Below are positions 27,105-39,200 of a DNA stretch of 64,000 nucleotides, piece by piece (position 1 is the stretch's first letter; each line of letters starts with the position of its first letter). Below the pieces are notes generated by a model. It searched no databases, was not told the origin of the DNA, and saw only the letters and a program-made list of their open reading frames with translations. The stretch lies in NCBI RefSeq assembly GCF_000321225.1, contig NW_004450942.1, positions 673,636 through 737,635 on the forward strand, in the 5' to 3' direction. The DNA comes from Odobenus rosmarus divergens (lineage: Eukaryota; Chordata; Mammalia; Carnivora; Odobenidae). The position numbers were made by a program, and so were the translations under genes.

Positions 27105-27545
27105 CATCCAGAGTCACCTCCTCTAAGAAGCCTCCCTGGACTTGCCATACAGGTTTATTCACACCTTTCTCTGTGCGCCTAAAGTCTGTGTGCAAAATAA
27201 CACCAGCTACCAGTTTTTAGTACCCAGTGTGAGCGGGCACTTTACATACATTATCTTTGTACCCATTTGACAAGTAAGGAGACTGAAGCCCAGTGTGTCC
27301 AAGGCCAGGATGGCTGTTGAGTCACGATGCTGGGTTTGGAATCCAGGTTTCCCAGGCTCCAAAGTCCATGCCTTCCTGCTACATAACAGGCAGCTTCCTC
27401 GGCCTCAAACTTACCCCTTCCAGAAGCAGGTATAAGTATGTGCTTCTTCATCTCCCTCTAGTCTGTGAGTACCTCTAGGGCACACCTGAGTCCTATGATG
27501 TATCCCTGTGCCTGACATATGCTAAATAAATGGTTAGATGAATCA
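27105..27545 (+). repeat. L2 3' pieces with reverse MIR between
   Basis: L2: ccatccagagtcacctcctc… (27105-27200) and ctgtgagtacctctagggcac…ctaaataaatggttagatgaatc (27450-27545). Between them is a minus-strand MIR (27210-27370: gtgagcgggcactttacatac, gtaaggagactgaagccc). Confidence 0.6.
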
Positions 27546-28478
27546 ATAGTCTGTTGAATAAGGACCTTATCCCTTTATCTTATAAGTTGATGAAGCCTTG
27601 TTCTTGATAAAACCATAATACATGTGCATTAACTGTAGCAAGTCATCCCCACCCCCAGTGGAGAGTTAGGTAAGTTTCTCAGCCAGCAGATCCATACACT
27701 AACCCGCTTCTTCTTCAATTTTAATGTAATACAAATCTCTTAGAATTTCATGGAAGTGCAGATTCTGAATCAGAAGGGCTGGGGCAGGACCTGAGGGACT
27801 GTGTTTCTGGCAAGCTTCCCGCGGAGATTGCTGATTTGAAGACCCCATTGGAGAGCCAGCTGGGTCTCAACACAGCAGCAGCACAGCTGGTGACAAAGAA
27901 TAAAACCTGTCCTGTGTGTTGTTTTCCTTCCAAAGGACCACCAGACTTCAAATGCTCCTGATTTTCCGTGTTTTAGCAAAATATTTAAGTTATGCTTTGA
28001 GCTATAAACATTTGGCAACATGAACATTTGTTTGTGCCTGTAGCTTTGGTTTAATCACACCCTATCAATAAATCACAAATAAAAGAGGGAGAGGAGGCAC
28101 TCGCTGGAAGATACCATTTCAGTGACAAGTGGACCGACCAGGGGAGCTGGTGAATATGGAGGAAGGAGGAGATGATCCCTCACAGCAGGGGGTTTCCAAC
28201 GGCGCGCTGGTGGCTGGCTGGCAACAGCACTGAAAGCCCCCACCTCATTCCATTTTTACTGGGAAGGGCCCCACCCTTCCACACTTGCCTGCCCTATGGC
28301 CACTTTCCCGGCTGGTCTTCTCCATTCTTGGTAAACAGTAACTGATGGCTTATTCATCTCGAGCCCTTTGAACCCCACACAATCCCTTTGCTGGCATGCC
28401 AAGTCTTTTAGAGGTCAAGCGATCCCCGGTCCAAGACTTTTGGAAGGAAAACACCCTCTTTTCTGTCTCCTTTTCCAG

Positions 28479-28567
28479 ATGTCCCTGGGCCAGCAGCAGT
28501 CAGCAAGAGGTGTGCCTTGTTTGAAATGCAAGGGGACGTGTTCAGGCTTCGAGCCACATCCATGGAG
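28479..28567 (+). CDS. LMCD1: LMCD1 exon 2 (residues ~15-44)
   Basis: The 89-nt exon follows a pyrimidine-rich tract ending in CAG (AG at 28477-28478) and ends before a GTAAAA donor at 28568. It encodes [11 protein letters not shown]..., then a Cys-rich stretch with C-x2-C-x3-C spacing, ending in HPW plus two bases of an Arg codon. The first codon of the exon is itself ATG. In human LMCD1 this Met follows a short first-exon peptide, so here it is taken as an internal codon; it could serve as the start in a transcript with a different noncoding first exon. The phase-2 junction completes AG|G (Arg44) with exon 3. Confidence 0.93.
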
Positions 28568-31500
28568 GTAAAAGAGTTTGTCAGGAGAGGCTCTGCCTGC
28601 TTTCATTTCTTGGCTGTCCTTTCTGGGAACCGCTGGTCATTCTGCTCTGCTGGGACTGCTTAAGATGCATGCATTTCAGGGAGGACTGGCTCCGGAGTGA
28701 ATGCACTCCTGCTTTGCCTAATTCAGAAATGACAGAGAAGCCCTTGGGAGTCAAGATGAGAAAGGAGTTTAGTGCTTCACACACCATTTCAAGGCGAAGG
28801 TCACCAAGCTCAGCCCACCAAGGCCGCACTGGGAAGATGTGGGCAGTTGTTCGTCGGTGCCTGGTCCTCTCTGGATTGCTATATCCTGGGGCTTGGTGCA
28901 TGCGGTTGATCTCCCCATACTGTGTAATCGCCCCTGTTTTGATCTCAGAGTGCCCCTGGGCCCGAAATAAAAGTCACTGTGTCCACAGGACTTAAAAACC
29001 AGGCTGTGGTGCATTCATACCCACAAGGGAGGGCCATAAGATCCAGCTGGACTCTGAAAACCAGAGGTAGGGCCGCCCCACCACACAACTCCCAGGTGCT
29101 ACTGCCATCAGCATCTACGTGGATGGCACCCACTGGAGGTGTGCAGTGCACAGCCTGTGTGACTATCCCAGCAGCCCTGGGAGAGAGAGGCTAACCTCTG
29201 TAGGGCATGAGAGCAAAGAAGGAGTTTTTGTCTCTTCCGCCAGAGGGTTTCCTTGGGCACTCAATGGGGGAGCAAAATTTGGGAGGTATTTGTCTCAGAG
29301 CGGTTGACTTCCATTGTGAAATGGCAATTGCAAAAACATTTATTGAGCTGAACCAAGTCTTTTACATTTAAATGCTGAAGTAACCCTGAGCAGTAGGTAG
29401 TAGTTTCTCCATTTTTTGGGTCAGAAAACTGAGAGTGGGTAGCAGGAGACATCCACTACATGGCAGAATTCAAACTTGGGTCTTCTTGAACCCTATCCCC
29501 ATGCTCTCAAACTGTGAGTCGGCGGTACTGTGGGTCGTGAGCCTTCGAAGCACAAGACTGTTCCTTTACTCCATTCCCTGACAGTTCTCGGCCTCACAGG
29601 AGCTCATGTGGTCTTCTGGATGCAGGGGACCTTCAAGGTCGTCCAAACCCCACTCCATCCCCCACACAAATTCCTCCCAAAACGAACACACTCCCCATTG
29701 GGGGAATGCCCCACACGTCTATTTTGGCCACTCAAGCTCTTTCTGGTCTTGAGGAGAGTCAGCTTCCCTATGCTTTCGCCCCCTGGTCCTGAATCTGCCA
29801 TCAGGTTGTCACAGAACAATGCTGACTCCTCATCAGCTCTCCAGAAACAGCTGGGATACCTCCTTTTAGAATCCTTAGGGCAGAGGGTAATGTTCCCTGA
29901 ATGCACCCACCAACTCAGTTCAATAATGTTTCCCCCTCTCAAGGATCAGTCCCTGGCTGCCTGTTGTCTGACATCTGAAAAGATTCATTCAACATATTTT
30001 GTCTGGTTTTCTAGCTGTTTATGGCAGGATGGCAATTCTGGGCCCTGTTCTTCCGGGCTATAAGCAGGAGTGTCAGCATGGTTTTAATTCCCACATTCCC
30101 CCGCCATTCTACAAAGTACTTGAACATCAAGTAAATTGATCCTTTAGAAATGCGGATTGTCGCTTTGGGTCCCAAATATCAAGTGTTGTCTTTGGTTGGA
30201 ATAACGTTAACGGGGACCTAAATTCAAGCCATACTGGAGCCGGGAGGTCCCAGAAACTTAGGGGGCGGGGAAACCACGTGAAAGCATTTTTATGCTCCAG
30301 TTCTCATACTTACAGTAGTTTGAAAGATATTTGAATAACCCAAGTGACAGCCGGCCTGCTTTAATGAGCAAGTCCCCCGACTAATAATCACAGGACAAAT
30401 TCATGTACTGACTCAGCTTGAAAAAACACTTCCCTTCTGTAAGCCTCACCTTTCCTATCTGAAAAATGGGAACGTTGGAGCCCATGTGCTCTAGGCTCCA
30501 CTTCTGGCTTTACAATCCATAGTTTCAGGCAAGCTATCTGTAATCAAACTAGTGACATGGTTAGCAGAATTAGCATGGTAATTTGTATCAGTGGCAGATG
30601 GTAGAATTACTTGGAGAGAAGGGTACAGAGAGAAGACAAGAGCAGACTTTCATGAAAACAGAAGGGGAGGCTCCCCGGGCAGTCTGCAGCTTCCTGCTTC
30701 CCTGATGGACATGTCGGGTTCCCTGGCCTTCTGAGCTATCCTCAGGAGGTTGACCCACCCTTCAGGGCAGGGGGACACACACGTCCAGGACTCCAGGCTT
30801 TTCAGAGAGAGCCCGACAGAAAGTCTCTTCCTTACAGGCAGAGATTCTTTTTTTTATATTATCATAATCCTAATCACTTTTTTTTTTAAATGCACACTGA
30901 CTTCAGTGAGTAGAGAAAAGCTCCAGGGAACCCCTGAGGGAAGCAGGGGACATGGTATGACAAATGGGAGACAGACCACTGGCTCTTCAGATCACCCATT
31001 TTTACATTCTTCAGGGGTCGTTCTTTGGATTCTCCCAGCGTCCTCATGCGGCACCCCTCTGAAGAGGTCCTGTCTGTCTCCATGCTGGCGTAGGGGGCCA
31101 GTGTTAGCTCTGCCTCTTCTCTCCGGGGCAGTGGATCTTCACAGATGACTCTGCCCAAAGAGCTGGGCTTCCTGTGCTTTTCCAGAGACAGTCCAGAGAA
31201 AGTCAACCAGAGCTGCTTAAGTTCCTGAAAGGCACCGACTAAGGATTCTGGCACTTTGATGGGCATCCAGGTCCCCTTTGAACAGGATCACAAGTACCCC
31301 TGCCCAGATCCCACTCCGGACCCTAGCTGGGGCCAGGGTGGGGCATCTCCAAGTCTCCCGAGCTCCCCAGGTGATTTAGATGTGCAGCAAAGTTTGAAAA
31401 CCAAGGGTCAGCTACCTTTCTGTACACAGCCTGCTTGTAAACATTTTTGGTTTGGCAGGCCATATGGTCTCTGGCACAACTAGTCAACTTGGCCCTCGTA

Positions 31501-33228
31501 GCATGAAACCATCCATAGGCAATATGTAAATGAATGAATGTGATTATGTTCCCATCAATCTCTATTTCAGGACAGTGAAATTCAAATTTCATATCATTTT
31601 CCTGTGTCAGTAATCTTCTTTTGATTTTTTTTTCGACCATGTCACAATGTAAAAACTTTTCTTACTTCACAGGCTGTACAAAAAGAGGGGATGGGCCAGA
31701 TTCAGCCAATGGAATGTAGTTTGCCAACTCCTGATGTAACTATGTCAAATAAGAAACTTGACCATGGGCTGTGTTGCGCTAGTGTTCAGGCTGGGATTAG
31801 AGTCCAAGGCTTTGCCTTTTCCAGCATTGCAGGTAGCCCAGGACAGACTGTAGAAATAGCCATTTTAATACCACTGAGGATCTTTCTGGGTGTATCTGTG
31901 TCCCCTTCAGTCTGGGTGCCTGGAAAGAGTAGAGTGGGGCTAAGGGGTATCTTCCTTATCTATAGAATCGCAGCAACAGTGCCTGGCAACATGAAGGTAC
32001 GAATAAAGGGAGGAGGAATGTTGACACAATTTCAGAGAATATCTCATATCCGTCAGCATTTTCCATTTCAAACGGTTTTGCATTCGCTACATCTCTAATA
32101 GCATCCTGAGAGTCTCATTAACCAAAAAAGCAAATGGCAGCTTCCCCACCCAGCTCCATGCATGGAGGGCCTTGGGGCTCAGAGGATCTCATGGGGCACC
32201 AGGCTTTCCCTCACTTCCTTCCTCTTCCTCCTTCCACTTCCTTCTCTGCTGCTGTCACCCTCCACGCGTAAACCAGTGGTGCTACCCCCTACCCTACAGA
32301 AACAGTCTCCCTCATGCCTGGCTCATAAAAGGGAGAGGCAAGAGAATATTTATTATGAATAAAGTGCCCCAATTCTGTAAAATGAGCAACCCCTTCTTAT
32401 GAGAACAAAAAGAAAAGACTTCTTGTTTTTGCCCTGCATCATCTTCAGGGTCATATTCCATTTTGAAGTACTGGAATTATCCTTGAGATCATCGATTTTA
32501 CCATTTCTCGAATTGTAGCCCACTGCATGTGAACTTGGACTGCAAGCTTCTCTTCAGATAACATTGGAAATGCTGCATTCTCCCTGCCTTAAAGTCATGC
32601 TGTACATCAGTGCATTAAAAACAAGAATCAGCCTTGCACTGGAGAAATATGTCTAACTTTCTGTAACCCTCCGTCTCCCACACTTATCACCCTGAGCCTT
32701 TTTCCACGTGCCCCATACTTACAGGCTGGGGGGAACTGGTCCAGACCAGAGAACCACCCCAGAGCATATGCAGCCCTCACAGGGTCCAGCCTTACTCTCT
32801 GTTACAGTGTCCATCTGATTTTCTCTCCCTCTCTCACCCCAACTATAGGCTCCTAGAAGGTTGCAGTGGGACGTCCCTCATTAGACAAGGGTTTCTCAAC
32901 CTCAGCACTATTGACATTTTGGATAGGATAATTCTTTGGTGTGGAGGGGGCTATCCTCTGTATTATGGGATGTTTAGCAGCATCCCTGGCCTCTACCCTA
33001 TAGAAGCCAGTAGCACCCCATTGTGACAGTGACAATCAAAAGTTCTCTTCAGACGTTGCCACATGCCTCCTGGGGGTGTGACCTTAGTTTAGAACTACTG
33101 ATGGAAGGGACACCTGGGTGGCTCAGTCGTTAAGTATCTGCCTTCGGCTCAGGTCATGATCCCGGGGTCCTGGGATCAAGCCCGGCATCGGGCCCCCTGC
33201 TCCGTGGGGAGTCTGCTTCTCCTCTGCC

Positions 33229-33268
<40 letters not shown>

Positions 33269-36200
33269 AAATGAATAAATTAAAAAAAATCTTAAAAAAA
33301 AAAACTACTGATGGAAAAAAAGGATTCCTTCAGGCATGCCTGGCTGTGAGGCGCTCATGCTACTGCAGTGGCATCTCTCTTGCTCAGGCCTGCCTCATCC
33401 CTGTTGCAGGTCTTGACGTTGCTCACCTTACTTAACGAGTTCTTAAATCTCATGCATGAGAGCAGCGAGATACAGCAGGCCTCAGGTGTCAGGCTGGAAA
33501 GGGAGGGAAGCGGTTTTCCTCTAGACTGAGAACACTCTGGATTTTGAAACCTTAACAGCATAGCACAAAGCAGCCAGATGCTTTAGTTTTTGTCAGACAG
33601 AAGCATCAGGCTTTCAAGTGAATTTGACGCTTCCCCAGGATGCTTTTCCTTCTCTCAGCCTCACCACAAAGCCTTGCCAGTGAACATCAATCTCTCCAGC
33701 CCAAGGGGTTTTCTGAGCTCATTCCCTTCCCCCTGGGTCCTATCCACCCATTCCTTAAAGAAAATTTTCAGCTGTATTCTAACTTCACTGTGAATGCTAA
33801 AGAGTTGAAAGCTGCTGAAGCTCCAAGGCTCATGAATCTTGGGAGACAATTTCAATAATTCCTTAGAGCAGAGGTCAGCATTTTTTTTTTACATAAAGGA
33901 CCAGATCATGGATATTTTAGGCTCTGTGGGCCACACAGTCTCTGTTGCAATTATTCAAGTCTGCCGTTGTAGCCCAAATGCATCCACAGACAATATGTAA
34001 GTGAATGAGCATGGCTGTGTTCCAATAAAACGTTATTTACACAAGGAGGTTGTGGGCCGGGTTCAGCCCACAGGTCATAAAGACTCCTGCTTTTGAGCAT
34101 CTCTAATGAATGAAACAGCCTTTGCTGTCACACCCAAAGTGAGTAAAAATGTGCTGTTCTTTTTACCAGCAAAAGTCACATGCCACATTCCCCACAGATA
34201 GACTGATAGTCTCCCAGATGCAGTTCCCAATCCCAAAGGCCTTTTGATCTCAGGTTACCATTTGTCTGCTGCCAACCCTTCCAAGTTACTAAGGTTGAAC
34301 CTTGAACTTGCTTTCAAAAAGGCAGACGCTACCAGCAGGGGACTCTGCTCTTCTTCTCTGGAGGTTGATCTCACATGTCCCAATTAACCTCCCACCCCAG
34401 GAAAATATGCAAGTCATGCAAATGCAGCCACGAAGACCACTGCTTCAGCTCTGAGCTGGAAGACGATCGGAAAATTGGCCGCTTGCTGATGGACTCCAAG
34501 TATTCCACCCTCACGGCCCGGGTGAAAGGCGGGGACGGCATCCGGATTTACAAGCGGAATCGGATGATCATGACCAATCCCATTGCCACTGGGAAAGATC
34601 CCACCTTTGACACCATCACCTATGAGTGGGCCCCCCCTGGAGTCACCCAGAAACTGGTAAGGCAGCTTCCTCCAACCAAGTGGTTGTTTTCCTATCCTTG
34701 TACATGTTCGTCAGGCCTGAATGTCAAAGATAAGGTTAAGAAGAGGGCGGGATTATAGAAATGATAGGAACAGCTCTGGTTCTGAACCTGCTCCTGCCTC
34801 GCTATGTGATCTTGAAGTGAAAACTCCCTGGGCCTCGGTTTTCCTCATCCATGAAGTGGATTTTGTCTCTATGAATTCCAAGGCCCTTCCAGCTCTAGTC
34901 CAGGGTCGTCCATGGTTCCATTTGGGCTCCCCACTTCTGAACAAAGGATGGTTTATCATTCCAAACTCTCAGAGTGCTTGTCTTCATGTGTGAGATGTTC
35001 ATTTCCCCTCAAAGTAGCCTGGGATGTACCCATTGCAGGCCTGTGGGGGAGCAGAGAAACAGTTCTATGCCCTCTCCAACAGCGGAGGCCTCTTGGGCTT
35101 GGAAGGGAGAACCAAACTAGCTTTACACAACCCCGGGGAAGAGGCACCCAGAGAAGGACAAGGTCACACCCTGGCCACCCAACTACAAAGACCCATAACA
35201 AGTCCCCATGCACAGGCCTCAGCCCAGACCGTTAAATCAGAAGCTCTAGATTGCAGGATCGCCATCACCAGACATGGGCATTTAACTCCTCAGGTAATCC
35301 CACGTGCAGCCACCTTCAAGACCCAGCGGACCAGACCAGTGCCCCTCAAATTTCAGCAAGCATATACATCATCTGGACAGCTTGCTGAAATACATCCAGT
35401 AAGCTTGGGGCTGATCCTGAGACTCCACGCTCCTGACACTCTCCCAGGTGATGCCGATCCTGCTGGCCCCCAGACCTCACCTGGAATAGCAAGGGCCTAG
35501 GTGATTTCCACAAGTTAATGAGATTAAAAAGGCCCTACAGTTTTAGAGATGCAAGCCAGGCATTTTAATTAAATCTCTTCTGGGGAAAAAGGAGAGGCTT
35601 CAGAGTCCTCCCACAGCTCCAGCTATGACCCCTCACTCATTACCTTACAGCGCCCTGACCTTCCTCTTTCCTGCTCTGGAACGCTCTAGGCTTTTGCCCT
35701 CCTCAGGGACTTTGCACTTGCTGTTCCCTCTACTTGAAATGTCCTTTCCCTGCTCTTTGCATGGCTGGGTCTTTCTGACAGGTCCCAGACAGGCCTTCCC
35801 TAACCACCCAATCTACAGCAGATGCCACCTACCCTCCAGCTACATTGTTTCTCTCTCAGTTCTCCAGTGTTTCTTTAGAAGCTTTGATTGCAATGTGTAG
35901 TTATCTTATGTGCATCTTTGCTTAGTTATCATCTCTCTCACTGGAGTGAAGAGAGGCCCACAAGGGCAGACACCATGCCTGTCCTGTGCACCATCCTACC
36001 CAGCACCTTGCATCATGCAGGACACATAGTAGGTTTGATGAGTATTTGTACTACATCACCCTTCTGGCCACATGTGGTCCGTGGACTGACACTGCCACAA
36101 AATCCTATGATTGGCCCACAACGAGAGGTACAGAAATTGAGAAGAAATGCTGGGGAAATTTAGTAGCAATTGACATCCAAGCATGTGATCAGAGACCTCT

Positions 36201-39200
36201 TCTCACTGAACAGAATTCCACTGTGGTCAGACTCACGTGGAAATCCCAACGTGGCATGAGCTACATTCTCATCTCATGCGGTGAGCCCACAAATCATTCT
36301 GCAATAGGTGGAAAAATCAAACAAACAAACAAAAAAAAAAAACCTGATCCTCCACCATAGAGAGTCTGAGCAGCACAGTTCTAGGCTGTAGCTTAAGTGG
36401 GGGAAAGGTGGGGGGACTCCCTTCTAGATCAAGTGGAGATTGGCAAGATGCTTTTTTAAAAGCTATACTTTTTGAAGACATATTTTAAAAAGAATATGTC
36501 AGCATTTGTGAGCTCAGACACCCTGTGAAATAGGAATTATTTTACATGTAAGGAAATACAGCATGGTTAATTGGCCTTCACCAGTTGGAGGGGCTAGGCA
36601 GGGGCACATCCGGGCCACAGAGGGTGACGTCCAACAATAGCAGTGCTGGGACATGCCAGTCGGCTCCGCATTCAGGTCTGCCTCCAGCGCCCAGGTCTGG
36701 GTAAGCCATCAAGCAGGTCTCCAAGATGTCAGTGGAAACTAAAGCAAGCAACTCGTAAAAGAGCTGGCTGTGGGCGTCAGGAACTGGCTGGTGAAAACCC
36801 CAAGCGCTTCGGCCCCAGACTAATCAGAGGAAGGCATCGTCAGGCTGTGATTAATGCTGGCTCATAAAACCACATGGTATAAAGGGCCCTCTGTCTGTCC
36901 CCCATCTGGCCTGCCTGAGCAAGTTGCCTTTCTGAGATTGGACAGTTCTCTCTTCCCATTCACCCTCCCAACGTTTTTTTTAATTACCAAGTGATCAGGA
37001 CTGATTATATTTTGGAAATGGGACTGGATCTTGCTGTCATCCTTCCCAACCAGAATGAAAAACGGAGAAATTCTTAAACCATTAAAGACAAGTCACAATA
37101 AACCTAATGGCTAGTATTTATTGAGTACTTACCTGTGCCAAGCACTATGCTAAGAGCTGTACATGCATGGTCTCATCTAATTTTCCAACACTGTTAGGGA
37201 TGGACTATGATTACACTTATCCACAGAGGGGGATGCTGAGGCTCCAAGAAGTGACACAACTAGCCAACTGTCCCATAGCTGGCTTAAATGGCAGAGCCAG
37301 GCCTTGGACTCAGGCCTCCCTGACTCCAAAGCTTAGGCTCTTCCCTACCAAGCCAGGCCAGGAGAACCAGACAGGTAGGAGGAGAGGCAGAAAGAAGCAG
37401 GTATCTTGGATTAGCACTTTTAAGGGAATAAATTTCTAAGAATAGGGAGGGACTTGGGCAAATCTTTGAAGGCTATCCAGGATTTGGGAGGAGGCAAGGA
37501 GGAAAAGATGAAGGGAACCAGCATCCATTGAGCATTCTGGATGGATAGATAGATAGACAGACAGACAGGCATATAGATATATCATCAACACCTCACCACT
37601 CCCTACGTGCATAATAACCCCATTTTATATGGGAGCAAACAGAGGCTTTTGAGGAGGCTCTGCAGGTGTGGCACTCATACCTCATCCTCTACTCCCATTC
37701 CCCTGGCAAACACTGCTGGTCAGTCAGGGCACTGTCTCCCACAGAGCTCTCATTGGGCCTCAGAATCCTCCTCGAGATAGGACTCCAAGTAGCCACTATT
37801 GACTAGGATTGACACGTACCATGAAGCCCGCTGACCGTCCTTGCCTGACAGCTGGAGAAGCAGAAAGAACAGGCAGGATCAGGTCTTCCGATTCTGGAGC
37901 CCATGCCCCTTCTACTGCCCAACCCTGGGAATAAAGCACCTTTCTTTCCCACTTTTCTCTCTGCCCTTTGATTCCTCTCCTGGCAAAGACCGATTCTGGG
38001 AACCCCTTCACCCAGAATGTCCCAGCCAGACAGCAGAGCCCCAAATGACTCAAAGGTCCTCGTGAAAAACTTGAAACCTGAACCAACCTTTCCAGCTGCT
38101 CCGAGAAAAGGCTTATTGCTAAAGGTTCGGGGAACATGACCTTAATCAGCTTCCCGGAGAGATTCCTGAGAGATTCTCTTACAAGCTCTGAGCGGCACAG
38201 GCAGCCGACTCTGACCCAGCCTTCTGTCCCCATCCTCCCCTTCCCAAGCCCACGCCAACCAGGGTGGTTGTCTGAACAGCGGACTCTGATACCCTCCCCG
38301 GGGTCAGCGAGCAGAGTCTGCCGCAGGTGTGTCAATCAGCTGCTGGCGCCAGCCAGGCAGGGCCAGCCAGGCAGGGCCAGCCATCACAGAAGACACGCCA
38401 GGGGCAGCGGGATGCTGCGGTGCCCAGCTGGGGCTTTGAGCTGTGACAGGAACACTGGGTTCCTGGGGAAGGAAAAATCCCTGTCTCCAGGGCCCTGGCC
38501 AGGAATCCTTTAACTCTGCGGGCCACAAACACCTGTAGCCAGGACAGAGCCAGGAAAGGACGCTGAATGCAGGATTGACAAGCAGGTGGCCAGCACCTAC
38601 CTGCAAGGGGCCACTGCTGCAGGACTTCTACCTCGGTGTTTATTGTAACGCAAAACAGGGAGGGATACCTGCTGTTGAAGGTGGAGTCACAGATGTATCC
38701 AGGGACTGGGGGATGGTGGCCCTAAGCAGTGCTTACACAGCCTCCTCACCCTGCCCAAGACCAAAGGAAACTCTCTTAGAGATTGGAGGAAATCGTTTTC
38801 TCTTGGCAAATCATTCGTCTTCTAGAGAAGTCATAGACACATGGTTGAGACCCAAGCTGCTGAGTACCAAGCTGTCTCAACTACAGACGAGTCATGGGAG
38901 CTTCGGGAGGTTCCTTCTCTGTGCCTCAGTGTTTCGAGGGGTAATATTAATTCCTTCCTCCTAGGGGTTCTCTGAGAGTTAGATGGGTTAGTGCAGGTCA
39001 GGCACCTAGAAGGGTGCCCAAATCATAGGCACCACCATGCCTTCAACCACTCAACCTGGGGGGGTCAGCAGCCTTTGTAGGAGAAGAGGTTACGCTCCGC
39101 TCCCATGAGCTCCGTCAGCCATGCAACTGGAACTGCTTCAACACTTGGAATAAATGAAATGATGGCCGAGTCTGGGTGCCCATTCTGGCACCGTGAGCAA

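Larger units (their letters stand above)
1..28478 (+). other. LMCD1: Noncoding DNA, interpreted as 3' part of LMCD1 intron 1
   Basis: No ORF here resembles a known protein, and no exon encoding the LMCD1 N-terminal peptide was recognised. Because exon 2 is an internal exon with a good acceptor, the simplest reading is that this is intron 1 continuing from upstream. Repeats recognised inside are listed separately. Stretches where I see no identifiable element include about 560-1850, 2850-4300, 5100-5850, 7300-7700, 9450-9700, 12160-13000, 14150-15000, 16110-17200, 17220-20630, 22450-22900, 24520-25280 and 28030-28478. Confidence 0.75.
28568..34400 (+). other. LMCD1: LMCD1 intron 2
   Basis: This 5.8-kb phase-2 GT-AG intron contains a MIR relic (29318-29490), MER5-like and hAT fragments (31300-31735), a MER20 copy with a carnivore SINE beside its end (32886-33302), and another hAT copy (33866-34094). 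The stretch 28570-29300 and much of 29500-31250 show nothing identifiable. Confidence 0.9.

Noticed and set aside
1..28478. Search for LMCD1 exon 1 (short N-terminal peptide) and a CpG-island promoter
   Set aside because: No matching short coding segment followed by a donor and no CpG-rich block was found, so exon 1 is taken to be upstream of the window.
29530..30063. 177-codon open frame on the plus strand in intron 2
   Set aside because: No similarity to a family I know, composition like neighbouring noncoding DNA, and an overlapping 112-codon frame on the other strand.
33975..34050. AATAAA within 33866-34094 and 47598-47826 as polyadenylation signals
   Set aside because: The hexamer is part of the hAT element consensus and occurs in each copy of that family; no transcript end is implied.
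34657..34758. Frame continuing from LMCD1 exon 3 into intron 3
   Set aside because: Preceded by a canonical donor, and exon 4 joins in frame to the conserved GLQYMEL; the read-through tail matches nothing.
37796..38335. 179-codon open frame on the minus strand in intron 3
   Set aside because: Longest open frame not explained by LMCD1, but it shows no recognisable domain, lies in a GC-rich stretch where stops are rare, and competes with equally open frames on the other strand. No splice or promoter context.
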